Assembly (NCBI RefSeq): GCF_000759445.1
Contig: NZ_JRMB01000002.1
Coordinates: forward strand, 930,001 to 994,000
Source: Pseudomonas lutea
Lineage (GTDB): Bacteria > Pseudomonadota > Gammaproteobacteria > Pseudomonadales > Pseudomonadaceae
Direction of reading: 5' to 3'
DNA length: 64,000 bases
The notes beneath the pieces were generated by a model. That model did not search any database. It had not been told where the DNA came from and worked only from the letters and a program-made list of their open reading frames with translations. Both the position numbers and the translations under genes were made by a program. Of this stretch, positions 54,356 to 62,051 are shown one piece after another (the stretch's first letter is position 1; each line of letters opens with the position of its first letter).

Positions 54356-54387
54356 AGAAAAACTAAACCCCGCCAGGGGCGGGGTTT
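54356..54387 (-). terminator. Hairpin at the end of the portal gene
   Basis: AAACCCCGCC/GGCGGGGTTT, a 10-bp stem with a 3-base loop, overlaps the portal stop codon and is followed on the minus strand by AGTTTTT. Confidence 0.65.
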
Positions 54388-55631
54388 GTCTTGCCAAGTT
54401 GCTCAAGGGGCACGTTTTGGGATTGGCGCGTGGCCACGTCACCACCTGGAAGCGGAGGCTTGTTGTTCACTCGGCGCCCTTCGTTGATGGTCAGCAGACC
54501 GGTATCGACCAAAGTCTTCATGTAGTTCGCTCGGGCCGTCGAATCACCGCTAAGCAGCCCGTCGCGGTTGTGCTCGGCGTGGACCTTGCCCAGATCCGCA
54601 GGCTTCACCAGCCAGCGCAGGATGCTCGTCTCCCATATTTCGAGGTATGGGTCCAAGGTGTACTGCAGAAAGCCCAGGTTTTGCTGCTCGATGCCCGAAC
54701 CCCAACTGGTAGATTTTTCGACATCACCCACCAGGTGCGGTGGCACACCGAAGAACCGCGCCAGCTCGCTGACTTGAAACTTCCGCGCGGCCATCGTCTC
54801 CGCATCCTGGGGACTTACGCCAATCGGTTGAGTGGTGAAGCCGGCCTCGATGATCCACAGCCGTTTCTTGACGGGACCGCCTGAGATTTCCTTGAAATTC
54901 TCCTCTACCTGATCGCGCTGGACCTTGTTAAGTGTCTTCTCGCCGGTGGACATGATTTGCGGCGACTTCGCACCGTTGGCATAGAAGTCGCGCTGCTGAT
55001 CTTCCATTGCCACCGCTACGCCTGCGGTCTTGGCTCCGAAAGCAATCGGCGAGAGGCCGACTAAGCCATTGAAGCCAAAACCCTTCAGGTGAAAGATTTC
55101 GCTCTGCTTGAACTCCGCGTATTCAGTGTCACGTCGATATTTGTAAATCACCCGTTTGCCTTCCATGCGGACGTCCATGTTCACCGACATCATCGGAATC
55201 AGGCTGATCACATCGCCCGCCACGTTGCGTTCGATCAGCGCGTACGCGTTTCCGTAGAAGCAAAGCTGCATGGTCATCGCGACACGGAAGTCGAAGGCCG
55301 TCATGTACTGGTTGGGCATGTAGCGCAGGAGCCGCGCGAGCGGGTGCGTCAGCGGAGCCTTGATTCGGTCGTCGCCTCTGGTCTCGAACACGTCAAGCGG
55401 CATACAGGCCGTGACACTTGAGATCAGTCGAACGCAAGCGAACACAGTAGAGATTTGCAGCGAACGCTCGTCATTGACGACAGAATCGCCCACCACGCCA
55501 GACGCCGATATCGGCCCGGTCTGCGAGCCCTTTTCGGGGGTGGTGAGGCGGCCGCCGACAAAATAGCTCGCCATCCGCGCCCAGAAGGGACTGCGCGTAC
55601 GCAGATCGATGCTGTAGTCGGTATCGGCCAT
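54363..55631 (-). CDS. Portal protein, HK97 family
   Basis: The 422-aa protein carries typical portal stretches (YMPNQYMTAFDFRVAMTMQLCFYGNAYALIERN; FHLKGFGFNGLVGLSPIAFGAKTAGVAVAMEDQQRDFYANGAKSPQIMSTGEKTLN; GVPPHLVGDVEKSTSWGSGIEQQNLGFLQYTLDPYLEIWE). It forms the DNA entry ring. Its ATG shares a base with the terminase stop (TAATG). Confidence 0.95.
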   Translation of the reverse strand: MADTDYSIDLRTRSPFWARMASYFVGGRLTTPEKGSQTGPISASGVVGDSVVNDERSLQISTVFACVRLISSVTACMPLDVFETRGDDRIKAPLTHPLARLLRYMPNQYMTAFDFRVAMTMQLCFYGNAYALIERNVAGDVISLIPMMSVNMDVRMEGKRVIYKYRRDTEYAEFKQSEIFHLKGFGFNGLVGLSPIAFGAKTAGVAVAMEDQQRDFYANGAKSPQIMSTGEKTLNKVQRDQVEENFKEISGGPVKKRLWIIEAGFTTQPIGVSPQDAETMAARKFQVSELARFFGVPPHLVGDVEKSTSWGSGIEQQNLGFLQYTLDPYLEIWETSILRWLVKPADLGKVHAEHNRDGLLSGDSTARANYMKTLVDTGLLTINEGRRVNNKPPLPGGDVATRQSQNVPLEQLGKTNPAPGGV

Positions 55632-57385
55632 TACATACTCATTGGTCTAGAAAGGAAGTCTTCGACATTGACGTCGTCCGGACTGGCGCCCGAGACGCCA
55701 ATTGCCATAAGCAATGCGGTCATGTCGTCGATTTTGTCGGCTGACCGCTTCTTGTCAGGCGCCATGTTCATGTTGTCATCGCGCCGGGCGATGAGGTTCG
55801 AGGCGCACCAGTTCAAAAGTGGGTCAGAGCCGTGTGCAAACTGCCCAGAAATGTAGGCCCGTTCGAGAACCTGCATCGCCGGGTGATAGGACTTCGGCCC
55901 CTGGATGAACTCGACCATCGGTACGTCGCCGGCGACAAGCCGGTTCACGAGGTCCGAGGCGTTCCACTTGTCATAACCGATGGCCTGGATGTTGAACCGC
56001 TCGTTCGCGGCCTTCACGTCCGCTTCGATCACGGCGTAGTCCGTGACGTCTCCCTCGGTCTGTTTGAGCAGCCCCGACTCAACCCACGACGCGTAAGGAA
56101 CCGTGCCGCGTTCGGTACGGAAGGCAACTGCGCTCTCCGGCGCCCAGCGCCAGGCGTATGTGTAGATGACGCCGTCCACGTTCCAAATCAGGCGAAAGCT
56201 TGTGAGGTCAGTTGTCGATGCCAGGTCGAGCCCACCCCAGCAGGGGAAGTCCGCCAGCCATTCAAGGTCAACCTCGCCGCCGCATTGCTGCCACTTGTTG
56301 AGGTCGATCCAGCCGTCTGCGGTGGACGCCGGCCGGTTCAGTCGCTTGATTCGAAACTCGGCCATCTTCGACGGCATCTGCTTCGCTTCCACGGCCTCCT
56401 TGCGGATCGCCGCCAGCAGGTGCGGGTTCACATCCATCAGCGGGTTGGCTTTGATCCAGCAGCGTTCGTCGAACTCCTCATCAGCCTTGATGCCGAGGGT
56501 TTTGTCCTCGTCGTCGACCGCGTAGAACACGACCAGATAGTGGTCAGCCGTGTGGCCGAACAGCCCGGCGAGCAACTTCTTGGCGAACATCCTGATTTCA
56601 GCCCACGGCCCAGGGTTTGTGTAGCCCTCGGTGGTCGTGAACAGCCACAGCGGGTTGCCCCGGGCGCCGGCAGCCGACTGCAAAACGTTGAGCAGGTCAG
56701 CTGTTTTGTGTGCGTGGATCTCATCGAGTCCGACGTGCGAAGGGTTCAGGCCGTCCTGCGTCGAGGCTTTCGCGTGAATCGGCTTGAAACTGGCGCCGGT
56801 TTCGGCCCGGCTGATCGACTTGGCCCAGACCTCAAGGCCGAAGTACTCGCGAAGGTCCGCGTTCTTTTCGGTCATCCGCTTCGCAGCGTTGAAGATGATC
56901 GCGGCCTGGCCGAACGTAGTCGCCGCGCTGACGATCTGCGCGCCTTCTTCCGGTTCGCAGCACTCGCAATACAGCAGGATGGCCGACGACAACGTGCTCT
57001 TGGCGTTTTTTCGCGCGACGGCAAACAGTGCCGAGGTGAAGCGGCGGGGATGGAACATCCCGTTGCCGCCCCACCCTTCGGTAAAGACAGCCTCGCGCTT
57101 GCGAAAGCCGAAGAGCTGGACCACGAAGAAAACGTGAGACGCGTGCATCACGATCGTGGGTTTCTCCCACTTGCCCTCGACGTGATGCAGTTTTTCGATG
57201 AAATCGCAGGGGTCGTTGGCGTGCCACGGGTCAAACATGAACGGGCAATCTTTCTTTTTCGCCCGTTTGAGGTCATCGAGAAAGCGCTGCGCAGCCTGGC
57301 GTATCAGCTTTCCATGCTTCTTTCGTTTCTTGTCCGCTACTGCGGCCTTGGCGTAGTCAGTCGCGATCTTCACGAAGTCACGCAT
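55631..57385 (-). CDS. terL: Terminase large subunit
   Basis: The 584-aa packaging motor has an ATPase with Walker A-like VARKNAKSTLSSAILLY, Walker B VGLDEIHAH and the coupling motif LFTTTEGY, then a nuclease domain with Asp in GGLDLASTTDLTSF, ADVKAANERFNIQAIGYDKW and DKIDDMTALLMA. It belongs to the HK97-like Terminase_1 group. It follows the small subunit after 27 bases. Confidence 0.95.
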   Translation of the reverse strand: MRDFVKIATDYAKAAVADKKRKKHGKLIRQAAQRFLDDLKRAKKKDCPFMFDPWHANDPCDFIEKLHHVEGKWEKPTIVMHASHVFFVVQLFGFRKREAVFTEGWGGNGMFHPRRFTSALFAVARKNAKSTLSSAILLYCECCEPEEGAQIVSAATTFGQAAIIFNAAKRMTEKNADLREYFGLEVWAKSISRAETGASFKPIHAKASTQDGLNPSHVGLDEIHAHKTADLLNVLQSAAGARGNPLWLFTTTEGYTNPGPWAEIRMFAKKLLAGLFGHTADHYLVVFYAVDDEDKTLGIKADEEFDERCWIKANPLMDVNPHLLAAIRKEAVEAKQMPSKMAEFRIKRLNRPASTADGWIDLNKWQQCGGEVDLEWLADFPCWGGLDLASTTDLTSFRLIWNVDGVIYTYAWRWAPESAVAFRTERGTVPYASWVESGLLKQTEGDVTDYAVIEADVKAANERFNIQAIGYDKWNASDLVNRLVAGDVPMVEFIQGPKSYHPAMQVLERAYISGQFAHGSDPLLNWCASNLIARRDDNMNMAPDKKRSADKIDDMTALLMAIGVSGASPDDVNVEDFLSRPMSM

Positions 57386-57412
57386 GACCTACTCCACAGC
57401 CTGTCTATTCGA

Positions 57413-57835
57413 TTATTTCCCCACTTGCTTGCGGCCATTCCCGGCAAACGCGTTGCCCTTTTTCTCGGTACCGCCAGATGAAACCTTCCGGCGACTCGCA
57501 GGCGTCATGCCGAATTCTGAAAACAACGCTTTGAGTGCCGTCGTTTCAGCGGCGGTCGATTCCATGTCTGCCTTGGCTTTCTTCCGGAAGCACTGCCAGG
57601 CATGGCAGAGCTGCTCGAGTGAATACAGGTCGACGACCTGCAGCACTTTCGCGCTGACCAACTGGCGGCCCAAGTTCCGCCACATTTCGGCGCCGTCTGC
57701 GTTCAGGTGCTGAGGCGGGTCTGGAAAATCTTCAATCAGGTCGAACTCTGGCGCGTCCTCCTCCCCCCGATCCGGGCGATCGGTACCGGCCAGGACCTTG
57801 AGGTGCGGCGCCGTCGGCTTCCGTCCTCTGGTCAT
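57413..57835 (-). CDS. terS: Terminase small subunit, P27 family
   Basis: The 140-aa protein begins TRGRKPTAPHLKVLAGTDRPDRGEEDAPEF and has PDPPQHLNADGAEMWRNLGRQLVSAKVLQVVDLYSLEQLCHAW, the P27-type small terminase signature that recognises the packaging site. The C-terminal part is basic. Confidence 0.92.
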   Translation of the reverse strand: MTRGRKPTAPHLKVLAGTDRPDRGEEDAPEFDLIEDFPDPPQHLNADGAEMWRNLGRQLVSAKVLQVVDLYSLEQLCHAWQCFRKKAKADMESTAAETTALKALFSEFGMTPASRRKVSSGGTEKKGNAFAGNGRKQVGK

Positions 57836-58069
57836 TTGTCACCCTCTATTTTCAAATCCTAATTTCGACGGCGCGAAAAAAAGCCTCGGGCGCGGTCTAG
57901 GAGCGAAAAAGGCCAAACTTCTGCCCCTCCCCCTCCCTAATAGCGAAAACCTATCAAAACCGGTTAGATTTCGATCAAATCGCCAGAAACATGACCAAAA
58001 CGTTCAATTTCGTCTCCATTTACGACCCATTCGAGCGAACCATTCTCATTTACCACGCTCGATGCTGAG

Positions 58070-58402
58070 TCATCGGTTCCGCCGGTTGCCCCAGCCACCA
58101 TCTTCGGTCGCAGTCTTCACCGAGTGGCATGGATGGCACAGGCCTTGCCAGTTGGTACGGTCCCAGAAAAGATCCATGTCACCACGGTGCGGCACGATGT
58201 GGTCGACGTCCGTGGCTGCCGTCACACTGCCGCCCTGCTCGCAGTGGACACACAGGGGATGCTTGGCGAGGAAGCCCTTGCGCGACTGTTGCCATCGGTA
58301 GTTATACCCACGCTGGCTGCTGGTACCGCGCTCCTGCTCTGGTGTCCTGTGCACTGGAGTGGAAGCCGCAGCCGGTTGATGTCGCTTCGGCCTGACAGGC
58401 AT
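58070..58402 (-). CDS. HNH endonuclease
   Basis: The 110-aa protein has an HNH nuclease motif: HPLCVHCEQGGSVTAATDVDHIVPHRGDMDLFWDRTNWQGLCHPCHSVKT, with two CxxC zinc pairs and the DHIVP metal site. Genes like this sit next to terminases in HK97-type phages and are needed for cos cleavage there. A 234-base gap to terS may contain the packaging site. Confidence 0.93.
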   Translation of the reverse strand: MPVRPKRHQPAAASTPVHRTPEQERGTSSQRGYNYRWQQSRKGFLAKHPLCVHCEQGGSVTAATDVDHIVPHRGDMDLFWDRTNWQGLCHPCHSVKTATEDGGWGNRRNR

Positions 58403-58405
58403 CCG

Positions 58406-58738
58406 CTACTCAACCCGCTTGGGTGCTGGCACGTATCGCCGCACGCGGTCACTGGTTGCTGTGACTTCAAGGAGCTGCTCATCAGGACCGACCGCCTCGG
58501 CTGCCTCAACCACCATCACCTCGGCAGCGATGGGCTCGACCTGGTGCGGCATCACCGTGATGGTCGCCTTCCACACACCACAAGGCTCTGCCGTCATGGT
58601 GATGGACGTAATGCCTGTCAGCTCACTGCCGTCGCTCAGCATCACTCGGGTGCCCATCGTCGGCAGCGGGCTGTTCGGGTTCAGGCTGGCTGACGGGATG
58701 ATCGTCGCCACGCTGACGCAGTTGACTGATTCGCTCAC
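58406..58738 (-). CDS. Hypothetical phage protein before HNH
   Basis: The 110-aa beta-rich protein (MSESVNCVSVATIIPSASLNPNSPLPTMGTRVMLSDGSELTGITSITMTAEPCGVWKATITVMP) is in the stretch between lysis and packaging genes. It resembles small uncharacterised proteins of Pseudomonas phages. No function can be assigned. Confidence 0.65.
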   Translation of the reverse strand: MSESVNCVSVATIIPSASLNPNSPLPTMGTRVMLSDGSELTGITSITMTAEPCGVWKATITVMPHQVEPIAAEVMVVEAAEAVGPDEQLLEVTATSDRVRRYVPAPKRVE

Positions 58739-58804
58739 TGGCGATCCTCATAAACTTCAGGGCTCGATTGCGTACGGCCGAACATGTCGTGCAGGCCATG
58801 GTCT

Positions 58805-58933
58805 TCACTCAACTGTGCAGGTCGGCCACTTGCAGCGCGCGAATGCCAACGCACCGGCGTGATCGTGGTCTTCCTGCATGATCATGGGGAATGGTTTGTA
58901 GCCAAGCACTGAGACGTACCAGGACTTTTTCAT
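58805..58933 (-). CDS. Very small phage protein (42 aa)
   Basis: MKKSWYVSVLGYKPFPMIMQEDHDH followed by AGALAFARCKWPTCTVE: the pattern recurs as a small gene near lysis genes of Pseudomonas phages. Start at 58933 is inferred. It looks like a compact alpha/beta fold. Function unknown. Confidence 0.6.
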   Translation of the reverse strand: MKKSWYVSVLGYKPFPMIMQEDHDHAGALAFARCKWPTCTVE

Positions 58934-58980
58934 TGGCTCACTGGTGCGTCCAGATTTGGACACATCTTTGATGGGCTGGC

Positions 58981-59250
58981 TTACTTGCTCTGGCTGCGCA
59001 GGATCTGCGCGTCGACCTGGTCGGCGCACGTGTCGAGCAGCTTGATGGCCTGATCCTTCAATTCCCACACGTCGCCGTTGTCACGCAGATCGGTATCGTC
59101 TGCATTGACTCGCTCGCAAGGGACCATCTCAGGGATTTCCAACCTTATTGTTGTGGTCGTTGTTACCACTTGCGGCTTTGCCGCGCAGGCCGTCAGGCAA
59201 AGGCTGAGCAGCCCAATCACGAACAGGTTTGCTGTTGCGCTTGAGATCAT
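58981..59250 (-). CDS. Rz1-like outer membrane spanin lipoprotein
   Basis: The 89-aa protein starts at 59250 inside Rz in another frame. The signal peptide MISSATANLFVIGLLSLCLTAC ends in lipobox LTAC (Cys22), followed by a Thr/Pro-containing mature part. It should sit in the outer membrane and pair with Rz to fuse membranes at lysis. Confidence 0.85.
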   Translation of the reverse strand: MISSATANLFVIGLLSLCLTACAAKPQVVTTTTTIRLEIPEMVPCERVNADDTDLRDNGDVWELKDQAIKLLDTCADQVDAQILRSQSK

Positions 59251-59560
59251 CGAATTCCTTCTTGGCCTTTTTGGCCTTGTCTTCGCTGGCCTTGATGCGC
59301 TTGTTGAGGTCGGCGGCGTATTTGGCGTTGCGCTCTGCCTCGGCACGGAGCGTGGTAATCGTGGCCTGGCTTTCCTTATTGGCATCGACGGCCTGCTGCT
59401 TTGCGTCGCGCTCGACGGTCACGGCGCCCTGGAGGGACACGACGCGGACCTGCTGGATGGCAATCAGCAACCCCATGACGATTGCGATGACGATGGCTGC
59501 GGCAATGGCGCGCAACGTGGAAACGGATTTCGCTACTGCGACGACGGGCTCGATGTTCAT
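59129..59560 (-). CDS. Rz-like inner membrane spanin
   Basis: The 143-aa protein has an N-terminal transmembrane segment (about 18-36, IAAAIVIAIVMGLLIAI) and a long periplasmic coiled coil (about 45-110, rich in Ala/Lys/Glu). It overlaps Rz1 by about 120 bases in a different frame, the classic spanin arrangement. Confidence 0.85.
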   Translation of the reverse strand: MNIEPVVAVAKSVSTLRAIAAAIVIAIVMGLLIAIQQVRVVSLQGAVTVERDAKQQAVDANKESQATITTLRAEAERNAKYAADLNKRIKASEDKAKKAKKEFDDLKRNSKPVRDWAAQPLPDGLRGKAASGNNDHNNKVGNP

Positions 59561-59883
59561 AATGAGTCCGCCTTACGCCCGAGGAACCTGATGATCAGCT
59601 CTCGGATCGCTGTCACGCCGATGAACCCGATGGTGCCGCCGGCGGCGACTGACAAGCTCGAAGGCCAGGCCATCCATTCGATGACGCTGCTGGCTGACAG
59701 GCTCAGCGCACCGCAGATCAGCGCTTCGAGCACGACGCGCCACTTATTGGCCTCTTTGCCCTCATACAGCACGCGCAATAGCGAGATCGTTGCGGCCATG
59801 ATCGCTCCTTGCCAGAGCGGCGTCGTAATGATCAGCCAGACGTGCGCCCAGAGGTCAGGTGTTTTTTCCGGCATCGTCGACAT
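59557..59883 (-). CDS. Holin, lambda S-like, with possible dual start
   Basis: The 105- or 108-aa protein begins MSTMPEKTPDLWAHVW; starts at 59883 and 59874 are both plausible, echoing lambda S with MKMPEKHDLL (107 and 105 aa). Three hydrophobic segments (about 15-35, 48-66, 73-92) fit a class I holin. It overlaps Rz by 4 bases. Confidence 0.82.
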   Translation of the reverse strand: MSTMPEKTPDLWAHVWLIITTPLWQGAIMAATISLLRVLYEGKEANKWRVVLEALICGALSLSASSVIEWMAWPSSLSVAAGGTIGFIGVTAIRELIIRFLGRKADSL

Positions 59884-59915
59884 CCGACAGTCCACCCTTG
59901 CGGGATCGGCATATG

Positions 59916-59942
59916 AAAAAGCCCCGACAAATGCCGAGGCTC
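59916..59942 (-). terminator. Terminator hairpin before holin (copy 1)
   Basis: On the minus strand AGCCTCGGC...GTCGGGGCT is followed by TTTTT. It is nearly identical to the hairpin at 60108-60134. Confidence 0.7.
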
Positions 59943-60107
59943 GAAATGGGTGATGTCTTTCCATCAGTCCGCCAAAGCCGCCCCGTGCACACTCGAGGTA
60001 TGGGGCTCATTGACTGCCGGTGTTATTTCCGTACGCCGCACTTCCGGCTATCGACGTCCAGGCCACTCCCGAAGGAACCACCCTGGCTGTGGCATCTCGC
60101 TCGAAAC

Positions 60108-60134
60108 AAAAAAGCCCCGGCGAATGCCGAGGCT
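60108..60134 (-). terminator. Terminator hairpin after the DUF2513 gene (copy 2)
   Basis: On the minus strand AGCCTCGGC...GCCGGGGCT is followed by TTTTTTG. It differs from copy 1 at only two of about 26 positions. Confidence 0.7.
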
Positions 60135-60185
60135 TGTGATGATGCGCGCCGATTGCTTATCTCTCCGGCAAACCGGGAATATCGT

Positions 60186-60455
60186 TCATGTCGAGAACTC
60201 ACTTCTAAGGGCATCTAATAGGTCATGTCCGGACCACGTTAGGTGATAAGAATGAGTAAAGAAGTGATCATCCTCCTCGACTTTAAGGAGGCCACAGTCA
60301 ACCAGCAATTTGACGTGGTACTCATCGATATCTGTAAGCGCACCTCGATGACCGTGCACAGCCAGCCCTATATCAGCCGCACTGACGCCCGTCCCCATAT
60401 CCTCGGCCTCGACACAAGCCAATATCTCCATCGAAAGTCGCTTGTTCCGCTGCAT
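60186..60455 (-). CDS. DUF2513 family protein
   Basis: The 89-aa protein has the DUF2513 pattern: N-terminal MQRNKRLSMEILACVEAEDM, central DEYHVKLLVDCGLLKVE and C-terminal HLTWSGHDLLDALRSE. The fold resembles a winged helix. Three ATGs in a row (60461, 60458, 60455) follow an AGGGGA; the third has the best spacing and fits the family. The first overlaps the stop of the upstream membrane protein gene. Confidence 0.8.
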   Translation of the reverse strand: MQRNKRLSMEILACVEAEDMGTGVSAADIGLAVHGHRGALTDIDEYHVKLLVDCGLLKVEEDDHFFTHSYHLTWSGHDLLDALRSEFST

Positions 60456-60457
60456 CA

Positions 60458-61099
60458 TCATTCCCCTGTGCTGAGACACTTGGAGTTCTGGGAGCTGCTG
60501 CGCTTGGCTATTTCCTTCTTGGTCTCGTTCCAATAACTCTGGAGATCCGGAAACCCATCACTGACACCCCACCTTTGCCCAAAGGACTTCAGGCGGTACT
60601 TGGTCCTCAGCTTTTCAGCCAGCAGAAAAGCTTCATATCCGAAGAATCCGACGACTTCGGCTTTATGGTCATGCACCTTCGTCGGATCGTATGACTCGTC
60701 GTAGACCGCGTGCAGATATTCACCGGCCAACGCCTTCTCTGTAGAGAGCCAAGCGACGTCGCTGGCGTGCTCGGCGCTCAATTTCTTCAAGACGTCGTTA
60801 GAGATATCCAGATCGGGATAATTGCATCCAGGCCAATTCTGGTAGTCGTTGTGCGGATTTAGGGGGGAGGACAATTCGTAGTACTCGCGAATATTCCTGC
60901 GAGAGTTAAGCGCGTATAGATCGAGCTTGGCGATGACCTCTATCGCGGAAAACTCCGCGTCTTTAAGCCGGTCTCGGTAACGAAAAAAAGAGTCTTTTGC
61001 GATTCCGATGAGAGCCGCTACCACACCACTCGCAAGAACGATCTTTGCGATGTCACCCCAGCCAAGGCTGGCGGCTACAACCTGCTGCGCAGTATCCAT
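60458..61099 (-). CDS. Single-span membrane protein of unknown function
   Basis: The 213-aa protein has one N-terminal membrane helix (about 14-34, GDIAKIVLASGVVAALIGIAK) and a cytoplasmic helical domain (FRYRDRLKDAEFSAIEVIAKLDLYALNSRRNIREYYEL; then WLSTEKALAGEYLHAVYDES). I do not recognise a family. It is coupled to the DUF2513 gene. Location between late regulator and holin is typical of accessory genes; immunity or exclusion is possible but unproven. Confidence 0.75.
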   Translation of the reverse strand: MDTAQQVVAASLGWGDIAKIVLASGVVAALIGIAKDSFFRYRDRLKDAEFSAIEVIAKLDLYALNSRRNIREYYELSSPLNPHNDYQNWPGCNYPDLDISNDVLKKLSAEHASDVAWLSTEKALAGEYLHAVYDESYDPTKVHDHKAEVVGFFGYEAFLLAEKLRTKYRLKSFGQRWGVSDGFPDLQSYWNETKKEIAKRSSSQNSKCLSTGE

Positions 61100-61109
61100 A
61101 TTCAATCCC

Positions 61110-61137
61110 AAAAAAAACCCGACACATTGGCCGGGCT
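61110..61137 (-). terminator. Weak terminator before the membrane protein gene
   Basis: GCCCG/CGGGT arms of 4-5 bp with a long loop are followed by eight T on the minus strand. Confidence 0.45.
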
Positions 61138-61209
61138 TCATTTGTTCGGTGGTTATCCTGTAACGCACCAAACCGCAGGTTCGAAATCTACGCGGTCACT
61201 CGGTCACAG

Positions 61210-61755
61210 TCAAGCGGCCAGTTGATGCAATAGCCCGCGCTCCTCCAGCAGTGCCTCGACGGCCAGGTGCGCGGCACTCACCTGATCATCGAGCCAGCGT
61301 TTCGTAATAGATCGCCACCGGCGCAGAGTCCGCTCGGGCGTTCCGTCAGCGTCCCAGCTGTGCAAGACATAGAACGAAGCTGGCAGGCCGTTGCGGCGCT
61401 CTGGAACGATCCACGCCATGACGCACTTGGTCTTGAACAGGTAGTGCGCAGGGCTGACCACCCGGGGAGTGAGGTATGCCGCCGCGTCTTTCACTTCGTT
61501 CTGGTTGATGGAGTATTTGCCTACCAGCGCCTGCCACTGAACCTCGGGCAGAGAGCGCTTGAGTGTGGCGCGCGTCATTGAGTCTTGGGTCAGGCGCTCC
61601 TCCGGCGACAGATCGTCGGTAATCGACTGGCCCGGCAATTCATCATCAAAGCTCGCCTTGTACATGCGCTGCCAAGACGCTTTCTTGGTGCCGTCATGGA
61701 TCTCGATCGACATCACACGGCTGATGCAATGCGCTGCATCGCGGTAAACAGTCAT
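61210..61755 (-). CDS. Hypothetical phage protein, candidate late regulator
   Basis: The 181-aa protein lies where lambdoid phages encode the late antiterminator Q: after replication genes and before the lysis block. The C-terminal part (ERTLRRWRSITKRWLDDQVSAAHLAVEALLEERGLL) is basic and helical and could bind DNA. No Q family signature was recognised, so the role rests on position. Start overlaps the upstream stop (ATGA). Confidence 0.65.
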   Translation of the reverse strand: MTVYRDAAHCISRVMSIEIHDGTKKASWQRMYKASFDDELPGQSITDDLSPEERLTQDSMTRATLKRSLPEVQWQALVGKYSINQNEVKDAAAYLTPRVVSPAHYLFKTKCVMAWIVPERRNGLPASFYVLHSWDADGTPERTLRRWRSITKRWLDDQVSAAHLAVEALLEERGLLHQLAA

Positions 61756-62051
61756 CAGGCAGCCCTCCGGATGCGGCGTGGTGGCGGTTGATCCAGTCCC
61801 AGCAGGTTGCGTAGCAACTTGTCAGCGGGCGGGCTCTTGCTATTGCCCTCCAGCACCCATCGCTTGCAGTACTCGCCGAACTCGATATCGGTGCGCAACG
61901 AATGCCAACTGGCGACCATGTCGAGCAGATCCGCCAGTGCGGCGGGTCCTCCTACCTTCTCCTGCGCAAGGTAAGTGCCGGCTACCTTAAGAAACTTGCG
62001 CTCATGCTCCTGGAGGCTTTTGCGCGGCAGTGCCGCAGAAACTCTACTCAT
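61755..62051 (-). CDS. Small phage protein between recombinase and regulator
   Basis: The 98-aa protein starts MSRVSAALPRKSLQEHERKFLKVAGTYLAQEKVGGPAALADLLDM and is helical and basic at both ends. The ATG at 62051 overlaps the recombinase stop by 8 bases, the same overlap as between helicase and recombinase. Function unknown. Confidence 0.65.
   Translation of the reverse strand: MSRVSAALPRKSLQEHERKFLKVAGTYLAQEKVGGPAALADLLDMVASWHSLRTDIEFGEYCKRWVLEGNSKSPPADKLLRNLLGLDQPPPRRIRRAA

Larger units (their letters stand above)
59884..60185. other. Gap between DUF2513 gene and holin with two near-identical hairpins
   Basis: These 302 bases hold two terminator hairpins at 59916-59942 and 60108-60134 and nothing between them that looks coding. 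The holin ribosome-binding region is at the left end. Confidence 0.6.

Noticed and set aside
55832..57481. 549-codon plus-strand frame opposite terL
   Set aside because: Antisense to the large terminase; no domain seen.
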